Source: an uncultured Lachnospiraceae bacterium (lineage in GTDB: Bacteria; Bacillota; Clostridia; Lachnospirales; Lachnospiraceae). From it: a stretch of 35,479 nucleotides of DNA. Positions 1 to 7,789 of the stretch are shown one piece after another. Positions within the stretch are counted from its first letter, which is position 1. Each line of letters starts with the position of its first letter. The DNA lies in NCBI GenBank assembly GCA_902489645.1, contig CABUAW010000024.1:1-35479 (forward strand), written 5' to 3'. The position numbers and the translations under genes were made by a program. The notes beneath the pieces are model-generated. The model did not search any database and was not told the origin of the DNA. It saw only the letters and a list, made by a program, of their open reading frames with translations.

Positions 1-1188
1 TACCCGCTGCTTTTGGCCGCCGGAAAGGGACATGGGGTGCCTGTCTTTGAAGCTGATTAAATCCAACTCAGCAAGGATTTCCTCGGCTCGCTCTTGATTT
101 TCCTCCTCCATACTAATCAGGACTTCATCCAACACGGTTTCAGTGAAAAGTTGGTGATTGACTTCCTGCATCACCATATAGCAGGAATTTAATCTGTCTT
201 TAGGCCGGTAAGTTCTGCCGTTCCAGAGTACCTCACCACAACGCTTTTCAAGGCCACAGAAACACCGGGAGAAGGTGGACTTTCCGGCTCCATTATTCCC
301 GATAATACCGACAATACGATTTACGGGAATGTTACTTTCGCGGATGTTCAGCGTTTCCGGTTCGTTTTTGTAGGCAAAACGGAAGTTGCGAAGTTCCATT
401 TGCTGACCAGCCCTGGGCAATGCTTTAGGTGGCAGCAAATCTTCAAGAATAAAGGTACGCAGCCCCAATTCCGCTCTCTGTTGCTCCGTCAGGCTTTCAA
501 ACTCCGCTGCGGAGTAATCTTTTTCCACCTTTCTGTCAGTAATATAAATAAAACGGTCCGCAAGACCGCGCAGATAGTAGAGTCGATGCTCTGATACAAT
601 AATCGTTTTCCCCTGCGACTTCCAAAACGCAAGTATTGCTCTCAGATTGAGGATAGATGAAGCATCAAGGTTGGATGACGGTTCATCCATAACCAACACA
701 TCTGGCTCCATAATTGATACTCCGGCACAGGCAATTTTTTGCTTTTCTCCGCCGGAGAGATGAAAGATATTGCGTCCCATCAATTTTTCCAGGCGAAAAT
801 CCCTGATGGTCTTATCTAACCGTTCCCGAATACTTTGCTCTGGCTGACCGAGATTTTCACACCCAAATGTGATTTCGCTGGTTGTGTCCACATTGAAAAA
901 TTGTGAGCGGGGATTTTGAAATACGCTGCCAACCGTTTTCGCGATATCATAAAGGGGCTGCTCCGAAACCTTCGCCCCATTTACCCACACTTCTCCATTC
1001 ATTTTTCCTTCATAGTAGTGGGGAATCAGACCGTTAATCAGTCTGGTAATCGTCGTTTTTCCGCAGCCGCTTTCACCGCAAAGTACGACGCATTGACCGT
1101 CCTCAATGTTCAGATTTATATCCTGGACTCCACCATCATTCTCGTTTTCCTCCCCATAAGAGAAAGTCACATGGTCAATCCGTATCAT
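1..1188 (-). CDS. ECF transporter ATPase with two fused ABC domains (EcfA-type), 3' end outside window
   Basis: This ATP-hydrolysing subunit of an energy-coupling factor (ECF) importer would sit on the cytoplasmic face and power uptake by the S component and EcfT encoded just upstream. The visible 396 residues start MIRIDHVTFSYGEEN. The first ABC domain has Walker A GESGCGKT (about residue 40), signature LSGGEKQK and Walker B VLVMDEPSSNLD. The second has Walker A GNNGAGKST, and its signature LSGGQKQRV is the last thing before the window edge, so roughly 80-90 residues are missing. The ATG at 1188 follows AAGGGAG and lies 17 bp after the EcfT stop. Its closest relative in the window is the double ATPase at 9630-11096. 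Family is certain; substrate is unknown. Confidence 0.93.
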   Translation of the reverse strand, partial: MIRIDHVTFSYGEENENDGGVQDINLNIEDGQCVVLCGESGCGKTTITRLINGLIPHYYEGKMNGEVWVNGAKVSEQPLYDIAKTVGSVFQNPRSQFFNVDTTSEITFGCENLGQPEQSIRERLDKTIRDFRLEKLMGRNIFHLSGGEKQKIACAGVSIMEPDVLVMDEPSSNLDASSILNLRAILAFWKSQGKTIIVSEHRLYYLRGLADRFIYITDRKVEKDYSAAEFESLTEQQRAELGLRTFILEDLLPPKALPRAGQQMELRNFRFAYKNEPETLNIRESNIPVNRIVGIIGNNGAGKSTFSRCFCGLEKRCGEVLWNGRTYRPKDRLNSCYMVMQEVNHQLFTETVLDEVLISMEEENQERAEEILAELDLISFKDRHPMSLSGGQKQRV

Positions 1189-1205
1189 AGGCTCACTCCC
1201 TTCCA

Positions 1206-1946
1206 TCAAAAAGCAATCTGCTGCTGAAACAGAAACAAAGCAAAGCAGATGGCACAGAACAGAATCGCAATCAAATCTTGAACATGGAAACCAATCCGGC
1301 ACACATTTGTACGTCTGACGGGGGCTCCAAGTCCCCGTGTCAACGCAGCAGCAGAAAGTTCATCACCAATCTTCACAACGGACACCATCAAAGGAACAAG
1401 TCGATATTCTATCATCAGAAAAGGATTTTTCCCGCCGAAGCGTATGCCCCGCATTTTCATTGCATCCCGAATGGCCTGGTATTCTTCACTGATTGTTGGA
1501 AAAAAACGAAAAATTACAGACATTGGAATAACGATTTTTTCCGTGATGTGCATACGTTCCATTGCGCCGATAAACTCACTGACCGAAGTGGATGAAATCA
1601 GATAGGCGCCTGTCATAATGCCGGGCGCAAACCTTGTCATAATGGATGTAACTGCCAACACAAGGAACGAGAGTAATCCACTTAAACTCGTAAGTGCAAT
1701 CCGCTCCAGCACAAAGCAAACCACATATAACATCAAATATTTTCCCGCTGTTTTGAAACGGCGTTCCGACAAAATCAACGCAAATGGAACAAGGCTTAAA
1801 CACGGCTTGACGATGTTCATAATTCCTTCGTTACTTGTACTGAACATCAGTGTTGTGATTGTTAGCAGCAGAATGAGCTTTGTCCGGGGGTCAAGCAGGA
1901 TTCCTTTTCTTTTTTCGGCTGCCGCTGAAAATGATATTCCGTTCAT
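1206..1946 (-). CDS. ECF transporter transmembrane component EcfT
   Basis: This 246-residue membrane protein links the ATPases to the substrate-binding S component. It has several hydrophobic segments and two cytoplasmic coupling motifs in place of the family's Ala-Arg-Gly signatures: MRG in DAMKMRGIRFG (mid protein) and TRG in AAALTRGLGAP (near the C terminus). The start ATG overlaps the stop of the upstream S-component gene as TAATG (1946-1948), implying translational coupling. The same overlap is found in the paralogous pair at 11881. A soluble N-terminal extension precedes the conserved DPRTKLILLL segment typical of the family. Confidence 0.92.
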   Translation of the reverse strand: MNGISFSAAAEKRKGILLDPRTKLILLLTITTLMFSTSNEGIMNIVKPCLSLVPFALILSERRFKTAGKYLMLYVVCFVLERIALTSLSGLLSFLVLAVTSIMTRFAPGIMTGAYLISSTSVSEFIGAMERMHITEKIVIPMSVIFRFFPTISEEYQAIRDAMKMRGIRFGGKNPFLMIEYRLVPLMVSVVKIGDELSAAALTRGLGAPVRRTNVCRIGFHVQDLIAILFCAICFALFLFQQQIAF

Positions 1947-2530
1947 TACACAATGCCCGCTTTAGCAAAATGCTTTTTCAGAAGCGCCTTGCCTAAAAGC
2001 CCGCCCAGAATCGCAAAGATAAATATCCCGGCAATTACCAGAACAATGCTCCACATAGGCATAACATCCATTACCTTGTCCGCATATTCTTCACCAAAGC
2101 TGGCCGCAAAACTGGCCCAGGAATCCTCTACCATGAAATACATGGGGATATATGTACCGACCATCCAAAGGCTGAACACCGCATACCCAATCAGGCTCTT
2201 TTTAGCACTTTTATAGCCACCGGATTTCAAAATCAAATCTCCCAGCAGCCCAAAAATCACGCCCATCGGTACACCCCAAAATCCCATGCCGGTCAGTCCC
2301 ATCAACAGGCCGTTTAAAATCCCCATAATTGTAACCATGCCGAATTTCTTGACTCTTGTCAGAAACAACATGAAGGGAATGCCGGTAATCAAGGACCACA
2401 AGGCTCCAAGAATCGGCAAAAAAATGGGTACAAAACCGATGGGAATAGCGACGCAGCATCCAAGTACAAAGTAGAGAACGGTAAACAGACCTAGGTTAAT
2501 CAGGTCCTTTGCTTGTAACTTGTTACTCAT
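1946..2530 (-). CDS. ECF S component, MptD/Trep_Strep family membrane protein
   Basis: This 194-residue protein would be the substrate-binding, membrane-embedded subunit of the ECF importer. It opens MSNKLQAKDLINLGLFTVLY, the hallmark start of the Trep_Strep/MptD family of putative S components, followed by five or six hydrophobic stretches. ATG at 2530 is preferred because GGAGG lies 8 bp upstream (2539-2543); a start 15 bp further up would overlap that site. It is the first gene of the operon S-T-A. The divergent AraC gene 200 bp away is the likely regulator. The substrate is not established for the family; a metallophore or small organic ligand is a guess from context. Confidence 0.85.
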   Translation of the reverse strand: MSNKLQAKDLINLGLFTVLYFVLGCCVAIPIGFVPIFLPILGALWSLITGIPFMLFLTRVKKFGMVTIMGILNGLLMGLTGMGFWGVPMGVIFGLLGDLILKSGGYKSAKKSLIGYAVFSLWMVGTYIPMYFMVEDSWASFAASFGEEYADKVMDVMPMWSIVLVIAGIFIFAILGGLLGKALLKKHFAKAGIV

Positions 2531-2554
2531 AACGAATACCTCCATTCATTTGCT

Positions 2555-2572
2555 GATTAGCTTTTTCTAACC
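2555..2572. promoter_or_regulatory. Near-palindrome shared by both ECF operons
   Basis: GATTAGCTTTTTCTAACC lies 25 bp upstream of the first S-component start. It matches 15 of 18 bases with GATTAGCTATAGCTAACC at 12531-12548, upstream of the second S-component gene. Half-sites GATTAG and CTAACC form an imperfect inverted repeat with a 6-bp spacer. It is a candidate binding site for the AraC regulator(s), or a conserved leader hairpin. That both copies precede paralogous operons is seen; the function is inferred. Confidence 0.5.
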
Positions 2573-2652
2573 TCTTTATAAGATACCATAGTCAGCAGCA
2601 GCTCTCTACAACCAATCATCTTTTTGGCTCCAAACAGCAACGAGTTTTTTTG

Positions 2653-2681
2653 TTGACTGACTTCGTTTGCAATTCTATAAT
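2653..2681 (+). promoter_or_regulatory. Sigma-A promoter of the first AraC gene
   Basis: TTGACT (2653-2658), a 17-bp spacer and TATAAT (2676-2681) form a near-consensus promoter. Transcription would begin near 2688, which rules out the in-frame upstream ATG at 2667 as a start codon for the regulator gene. Confidence 0.8.
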
Positions 2682-2732
2682 ATAATTAAAATCCAAAACT
2701 ATGAAACGGGCAATCGAATGACAGGAGCAAAA

Positions 2733-3725
2733 ATGAAGATTGATGATATTATTAGAAAATGTATTGAAATACCTGGGATTTCACTAAAGCGCGGCGATTA
2801 TAGCGCGGAACTGCTCTTGAACGGGAAAGAAGGAAAAGGCTCCATGACCTTTTTCCCACTCTTTCCCGGAATTACTGTCGCTTACATCTTTGTAAACTCT
2901 CCCACCTGGACAGCTCCGAATTTTTACGGAAATGGCTCCGTAGAAAAAGGCCCTTTACTCTTAAACTATTGTGTAACCGGTCGCTGCGAAATGATTTTGA
3001 ACAATGAAAACTTTGTCTATGTAAAGGATGGTGAAATATCTCTAACAGAGCGTTTCGCTCAAAAACAATATGTTTATCCCCGCCGTATCTATGAAGGAAT
3101 AGAATTTTTTGTTGATATTGATACCCTGACTGAACAAAGCACATGGGTGCAAAAGGAATTTGACATTGACTTTCATAAAATTGTTGACCGCTTTTGTCCT
3201 GGAGGGTCCACATATATTTCATCTGTTTTCCCCGAGGGCGAAGAAATATTAACAAAACTTTGGGGGTTATTTGATGTTCCCGTCCCATATTCGATTTCAC
3301 AAATGAAAATATACACATTAGCACTGTTTTCTCTATTGCAGAACATCAACGACATACCGCCATCACAAGCCTGCACTTTTTTCACAGAAACACAAGTAGA
3401 CATTGCAAAGCGGGTAGAAAAAATTATTACTTCTGATTTGCGCCAACATCATCCGGCCTGGGAACTTGCTGCACAATTTTCTGTCAGCGAAACCAGCTTA
3501 AAAAATTACTTCCGCGGTGTTTTCGGGCAAAATATATCTATTTATCTACGGGAAATCCGAATGAAAAAAGCCGCAGAGTTGCTGACTTCTACAAGATTGT
3601 CCGTAGCAGAAGTCGCAGAGCAGGTCGGCTATATGAATCAAAGCAAATTTGCATCGGTTTTCAAAAAACAATTCGGACTACCGCCATTGGAATACCGACG
3701 GTCAAAAAAACTGGAAAACGTATAA
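2733..3725 (+). CDS. AraC family transcriptional regulator
   Basis: This 330-residue regulator has an N-terminal ligand-sensing half and a C-terminal AraC double helix-turn-helix (about the last 100 residues), with QFSVSETSLKNYFRGVFGQ and VAEVAEQVGYMNQSKFASVF as the two recognition units. The ATG at 2733 has AGGAG five bases upstream; ATG at 2718 is possible but lacks a site. It is divergent from the ECF operon at 1-2530 and is therefore its probable activator. A comparable regulator precedes the second ECF operon. In YbtA-type systems AraC proteins activate ferric-siderophore transport; applying that here is inference. Confidence 0.9.
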   Translation: MKIDDIIRKCIEIPGISLKRGDYSAELLLNGKEGKGSMTFFPLFPGITVAYIFVNSPTWTAPNFYGNGSVEKGPLLLNYCVTGRCEMILNNENFVYVKDGEISLTERFAQKQYVYPRRIYEGIEFFVDIDTLTEQSTWVQKEFDIDFHKIVDRFCPGGSTYISSVFPEGEEILTKLWGLFDVPVPYSISQMKIYTLALFSLLQNINDIPPSQACTFFTETQVDIAKRVEKIITSDLRQHHPAWELAAQFSVSETSLKNYFRGVFGQNISIYLREIRMKKAAELLTSTRLSVAEVAEQVGYMNQSKFASVFKKQFGLPPLEYRRSKKLENV

Positions 3726-3801
3726 GATAAAGCCGGGATTGATTGCTTGAAAAATCATTTCCTCCGTCCGCACAAACTCGACACGGTTGTTCCCGGAAAG
3801 G

Positions 3802-3963
3802 TTTCCGTGTTTTGAAGTTGACCATGTGGCCTAAGTATTCACGCTTTTTCAAAATCTGAACAATAGCGAAAGAGCCCCAGCCGTAAATAACAGTACCGGT
3901 CAGGTGCTGGCCGACTTTGATGTAGTCACGTCCCAACAGCGGGGTGATTTTTGTTTTTATCAT
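3802..3963 (-). pseudogene. Fragment of a large serine recombinase (internal deletion)
   Basis: An open stretch on the minus strand reads LLGRDYIKVGQ, matching the LGRDYIKVG segment that follows the catalytic region in large serine recombinases of the TnpX/Tn4451 group, and then jumps to FAIVQILKKREYLGHMVNFKT, matching the region before the zinc-ribbon domain. More than 100 residues that normally separate these parts are missing, as are the catalytic N terminus and the C terminus. The sequence beyond FKT is in another frame and is not recognisable. It marks a past mobile element next to the first ECF operon. The recognition is from memory of the family motifs. Confidence 0.6.
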
Positions 3964-4007
3964 AGCGTTGTCCTTCTTGCATGAAAAATGCTCTAAATGG
4001 TTCTTCA

Positions 4008-4329
4008 CTAACCACGAGAAAACTTCGTGATTAAGAAGTCATTTAGAGCATATATCGCCCCAGAACAGTCATTGCCTGCTCTGCTGTCCATTCCAGGATT
4101 TTTCATTAAATTCTTAATAGCCCCTAATAATGTCAGGATGTTTTGTTCAGCCGCCGTTTCTTTAATTGATACAGCCCGGCTCATTTCATTCTGCATTTTA
4201 TTTAAGTAACTGCCAAAGTGCCTTTCGATTACTGCCTGAAACGCTTAATATATCTTGCTTCCAAAACGTCTGGTAATAAGTCCGCCGTACTATCAGATAT
4301 TGCTCTGAATCATCGTATATCTCAATTAC
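4008..4329 (-). other. Two unrecognised open stretches, probable gene remnants
   Basis: On the minus strand, codons 4329-4198 read an open stretch of about 43 residues with coding-like composition (IYDDSEQYLIVRRTYYQTFW) but no start codon and a stop just upstream. It is followed by a 62-residue reading frame from ATG 4196 to 4008 (MQNEMSRAVSIKETAAEQ). Neither was recognised. They lie directly downstream of the broken DUF4825 gene on the same strand, so they may be leftovers of the same small operon. The 62-residue frame has no clear ribosome site. Confidence 0.3.
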
Positions 4330-4356
4330 TTACATTATTTTTCATAAACTGTCTTT

Positions 4357-4741
4357 TTAACGCTCATAAGCTGCGATAATTTCTTCGCTGTCTGCTTCTT
4401 TATAATCAAGTGTTTCCAAATTGCCAATCAAATCAAATGTCATACCTGCATTAATCTGCAACTCATCTTCAATTTTAGATGCTGATGGTTCCTTCTTCAA
4501 AAAAAACGGTTAGTCCGTAGGGTTCTTTTTCAGATTGTATCTCAATCTTGTCATATGAATATCCTTCGGGATAATCTTGATGACTTACGATATTAACAAC
4601 GTTAGAGGTATCTCCAACATATTCTGTTTTATACTGTGATAAATCAGGAATTTCATATAAATCCTGCTTCTTTTTACCACATGCTGATAAAGATAATACT
4701 AATGCTGTGACCAACACTGATATAATTATTTTTCTTCTCAT
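4357..4741 (-). pseudogene. DUF4825-type lipoprotein, frameshifted at a T8 run
   Basis: The gene starts at ATG 4741 with GGGAG about 8 bp upstream. A lipoprotein signal peptide ends in LSLSACG, giving a lipidated Cys. The mature part has the DUF4825 pattern (LSQYKTEYVGDTSNV, then KEPYGLTVFF). Frame 1 ends at 4475 after a run of eight T (eight A on the plus strand, 4499-4506). With seven T the frame continues with sensible family sequence (LKKEPSASKIEDELQINAG ... IIAAYER) to a TAA at 4357. So one extra T truncates the protein by about 40 residues. DUF4825 domains are often found in lipoproteins or BlaR/MecR-like sensors. It could be decay, phase variation, transcriptional slippage or a sequencing error. 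Confidence 0.7.
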
Positions 4742-4851
4742 AAATAAATCTCCCAAACGAACTGGACTTATTCCAATTCTATTTAAATTTTTCTTAATCC
4801 CATTTTATACCTTTTTCCACTCTAATTCTATAATAAACTATACTATAATAA

Positions 4852-5102
4852 AAAACTCTTAAAAAAATACTTCGTCAGGTAATTCTATCTCTAAATCAAA
4901 CTGCTTTTGCCAAATTATTCGATATATCGCTAAAAGAGGAAAAAGAAAAACTAATTATTCATAGGTCCGCCCAATATAACGCCTATCATTCTTTCAAAGA
5001 ATACCAGAAAGAGCTGCGGACGGTCTGTTCCAATGCAGACAGTATCCTTGGACAGTCACATGTTCCGGAAGCTGACCATTCACAAAATCATACCATCGCT
5101 TA
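4852..5102 (+). other. Open stretch without start codon, possible gene remnant; AT-rich DNA before it
   Basis: From 4852 to the TAA at 5100-5102 one plus-strand frame stays open for 83 codons with protein-like composition (LSLNQTAFAKLFDISLKEEK, then SFKEYQKELRTVCSNADSIL) but contains no ATG. No family was recognised. The preceding 4742-4851 is very AT-rich and holds only the leader of the lipoprotein gene. The stretch fits the pattern of decayed genes in 3726-6031. Confidence 0.3.
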
Positions 5103-5110
5103 ATTTCAAA

Positions 5111-5146
5111 AGCCGACCATCGCTCAAATTTGCGCTTTGATCGGCT
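5111..5146 (-). terminator. Weak hairpin, possible terminator of the Rpn gene
   Basis: Outer arms AGCCGA and TCGGCT enclose a partly self-complementary loop (CAAATTTG). Read on the minus strand it lies 14 bp after the Rpn stop and is followed by TTTTGAAATT. The stem is imperfect, so the call is tentative. Confidence 0.35.
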
Positions 5147-5160
5147 TGTTGATATTGTTG

Positions 5161-5802
5161 TTAAAGTCTTTTGATAAGAATACCTTTATCCGTTTCAGAA
5201 ACCCCCATAGCTGCCAATGCCTGCTCTGCCGTCAATCCTAAATTCTTCATCAGGTTACGAAGTGTTTTAAGCCGTTCTTCAACAACAGCTTCTTTTCTCA
5301 TATCCTCCATAGCGCGGCACATAGTCTCCACTCCTTTCGCATCTTCCTTAAAATAGCGTACTCGCTCAGCTAAGATTTTATAATGCATATCTTTCGCATC
5401 CGTGCAGGAAAAATCATGCATCAGTTTACCAAGTTCCGTGTCATCTTTTATCTGGGAATTTACATACAGGATATGTGCTTCATCCCCAAACATTGCACCC
5501 GTTTCTTTAATTGTCCGGTCAATGTGATAAATGGGCAACCCTGCTTTCAATACATCATTCTCTGTAATAAAAATAACATATGTCTCTGCGAGGTTCTCAT
5601 AATCATCGCCCGGCTCCGTTACATTTGCATCCAACAGACTGCTGTTATATCTGGCCCGCTTAATACTGGCTCCCTTATCGCATCTTTGGATTTCAATATT
5701 ATATACCCGTCCATTTTCATCAGTTGCTAAAATATCCAGACGGATGGAGCGTCCTTGTAAATTCTTCACATCATGCTGTGCGTGTACCCTTTGAACACTC
5801 AA
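5161..5802 (-). CDS. Rpn-family PD-(D/E)XK nuclease / putative transposase, N-terminally truncated
   Basis: Rpn proteins are PD-(D/E)XK nucleases that promote RecA-independent recombination. Visible motifs are RLDILATDENGRVYNIEIQ, carrying the catalytic Asp and the E-x-Q pair, then a helical tail ending in the usual LMKNLGLTAEQALAAMGV. The open frame gives at most 213 residues from a TTG at 5802, against roughly 280-300 for the family. The usual N terminus is missing and an in-frame stop lies nine codons upstream. An ATG with the reading ATG-ACA-AAA-AAG-G sits in the neighbouring frame; one extra A in the A6 run would join it. There is no good ribosome site. It is probably a decaying gene. 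Confidence 0.7.
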   Translation of the reverse strand: MSVQRVHAQHDVKNLQGRSIRLDILATDENGRVYNIEIQRCDKGASIKRARYNSSLLDANVTEPGDDYENLAETYVIFITENDVLKAGLPIYHIDRTIKETGAMFGDEAHILYVNSQIKDDTELGKLMHDFSCTDAKDMHYKILAERVRYFKEDAKGVETMCRAMEDMRKEAVVEERLKTLRNLMKNLGLTAEQALAAMGVSETDKGILIKRL

Positions 5803-5890
5803 ACCTTTTTTGTCATTTTTATCATATCACAGAAAACGTTGCTTTACAATCAACGCAATTTTTCTGATTGTAAATTATTTATAAACCGGG

Positions 5891-6001
5891 TCAGGCCAGT
5901 TCGGACTTTTTACGGATTTTGTTGATATAAGCAGCAATATCTGCGGGATAGATTTCCGGGTGAATATGTTGACCCCGACGAAGCATTTCCCACAATGGCA
6001 T
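5891..6001 (-). other. Short unrecognised reading frame after the ABC operon
   Basis: A 36-residue frame (MPLWEMLRRGQHIHPEIYPA ... IRKKSELA) begins 30 bp after the last ABC gene and stays open upstream to about 6025. The composition looks like the C-terminal end of a real protein, but no family was recognised and no ribosome site is visible. It could be the leftover tail of a gene that once ended the operon. The rest of 5803-6031 shows nothing else. Confidence 0.25.
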
Positions 6002-6031
6002 TGGGAACGGATAAGCGTATAGGAAAATTAC

Positions 6032-7789
6032 TCATTTTACAAAATCCCGATAAATTCCGGCCTTTGCCATAAGTTCATCATGGGTTCCCCGCTCACTGAT
6101 ACGTCCATCGGAAATAACCAAAATCTGATGTGCGCTGCGGATAGTATTCAGGCGATGTGCGATTACAAGTAAGGTCTTCCCCCTGACCAGCTCATTGATT
6201 GCCTCCTGAATATAACTTTCATTATCGGTATCGACGCTGGCCGTCGCCTCGTCCAAAATTACAATCGGGGCATCCTTCAAAATACAGCGGGCAATAGAAA
6301 TCCGCTGTTTTTCACCGCCGGACAAGGTGGCGCCGCCCTCGCCGACAACTGTCTGAAATTCCTCCGGCAAAGCCATGATAAAGTCATAACACCGTGCTTT
6401 CTTAGCCGCCTCATAGACTTCCTGTTCGGTGGCATCGGGTTTTCCCATACGGATATTGTTATAAATTGTGTCCTGAAACAAATACACGCGCTGAAATACC
6501 ATGCTGATTTGCTCCATCAGCTCGGCCAACGGCACATCCCGAATATCCGTCCCCCGAACTGTTATCGTTCCGGATTTTATATCCCACAGGCGGGCCAGCA
6601 GATTTGCAATCGTCGATTTGCCGCCGCCGGACGGCCCGACAAGTGCGGTCATCGTGTTTTTCTTCATGGAAAAGCTGATATTGTGAAGCACTTCCTTGTC
6701 CGGACGGCCCAGGCCGTCCGCCCTTCCGTCCTTGCCGGAATTTCCCTCGTAGGCAAAGGTGACATGAGCAAAGCCAACCTCTGCAGTACCAGACGACGCT
6801 TCCCCGATATGCTGTGTACCTATGTCCGGTAATTCTTCTTCATTCAGAACCGCTTCAATCCGGTCTAAGGCCGCGTTCATAACCGTAAGCCGGGACGCTT
6901 CGCCGTACAACGCCTTCAGCGGTCCGAACAAATCAAAAACGAAAAGCAATACGCCAAGCAAATAGGACAAAGAAAGCGCGCCGCTTTGTTCAAGCTGAAC
7001 GGAAAGGGCAAAAATGGCGGTCATCCCAAATGCATACAAGATATTTAAGCCGCCTGTCCACGGTGTCATTTTGCGTTCAAAAACTATGGAAGTATCTCTG
7101 GAACGTCTGAAATTTTCAGTCAGTTCTTCGGATTTCTCACCAATCAGGTTATAGCTTTTGATAACATCGATTCCCCCGGCAAAGGAAATCACCGCGTCTG
7201 TCAAATGTTCACTCTGCTCCTGCCTTGCTGCCGCTTCTTTTAAAGAAACTTTATTCATTTCTTTTGCGGCCAGCGAAGCAAGCCCCGTTATCATAGCGGC
7301 AATCAGCCCAAGGCGCAGGTCCAGGAAAAACATAAACACGAGTAAAATGAAAGCAGAAAACATATAACTCATCATGTTGCCGAGCGTACTCATGGCCACT
7401 TCTTCAATAAACACCATATCCGTACTGAGTACAGAACTGATTTTTCCAATATTGCCGGAAGTAAAATAGCCCATAGGCAGCTTGCGAAGATGACTGCCAA
7501 GCTCCATCCGCTTATCCGCAAAAATCATATATCCGGCGGCGCTTTGCAGTCGGTCACAAGTATAATGGAAAATAGCCTGCGCTGCTACAACGGCGCCAAG
7601 GATAAGCCCAATGTACTGGCAGTCTTCGCCGGTCAGAGTTTTTCGGTAGAATCCGGATAATACGAGAAACGCAAGAAAAATCGGAATTTTTGCAAGTACA
7701 GATTCGATAAATGCACATACAAACGCGCCTTGAATCCGACCCTTATATTTACCGGAAAGGTTCAATATTCTTGAAAAGAGTGCCAGCAT
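6032..7789 (-). CDS. ABC half-transporter (membrane domain plus ATPase), second of a pair
   Basis: This 585-residue exporter-fold ABC protein has six hydrophobic segments (about 20-300) and a C-terminal ATPase with Walker A GPSGGGKST (about 385-393), Q-loop region QISMVFQRVYLF, signature LSGGEKQRIS, Walker B IVILDEATAS and H-loop IAHRL. It begins inside the end of the upstream half-transporter (28-bp overlap), with GGAGGGG 6 bp before ATG 7789. The two presumably form a heterodimer. Their place behind S-T-A genes and an AraC regulator resembles siderophore import pairs of the YbtP/YbtQ and IrtA/IrtB kind, which use the exporter fold for uptake. A multidrug or peptide export role is the alternative. 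Confidence 0.9.
   Translation of the reverse strand: MLALFSRILNLSGKYKGRIQGAFVCAFIESVLAKIPIFLAFLVLSGFYRKTLTGEDCQYIGLILGAVVAAQAIFHYTCDRLQSAAGYMIFADKRMELGSHLRKLPMGYFTSGNIGKISSVLSTDMVFIEEVAMSTLGNMMSYMFSAFILLVFMFFLDLRLGLIAAMITGLASLAAKEMNKVSLKEAAARQEQSEHLTDAVISFAGGIDVIKSYNLIGEKSEELTENFRRSRDTSIVFERKMTPWTGGLNILYAFGMTAIFALSVQLEQSGALSLSYLLGVLLFVFDLFGPLKALYGEASRLTVMNAALDRIEAVLNEEELPDIGTQHIGEASSGTAEVGFAHVTFAYEGNSGKDGRADGLGRPDKEVLHNISFSMKKNTMTALVGPSGGGKSTIANLLARLWDIKSGTITVRGTDIRDVPLAELMEQISMVFQRVYLFQDTIYNNIRMGKPDATEQEVYEAAKKARCYDFIMALPEEFQTVVGEGGATLSGGEKQRISIARCILKDAPIVILDEATASVDTDNESYIQEAINELVRGKTLLVIAHRLNTIRSAHQILVISDGRISERGTHDELMAKAGIYRDFVK

Noticed and set aside
2667..2732. Upstream ATG extension of the first AraC gene
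   Set aside because: The ATG at 2667 lies upstream of the -10 box TATAAT (2676-2681), so it would not be transcribed; AGGAG supports 2733.
3661..4008. 115-codon minus-strand frame as an intact gene
   Set aside because: Only the 3802-3963 part resembles a protein family, two distant segments of a recombinase are joined, and the 3' part is out of frame and overlaps the AraC gene.
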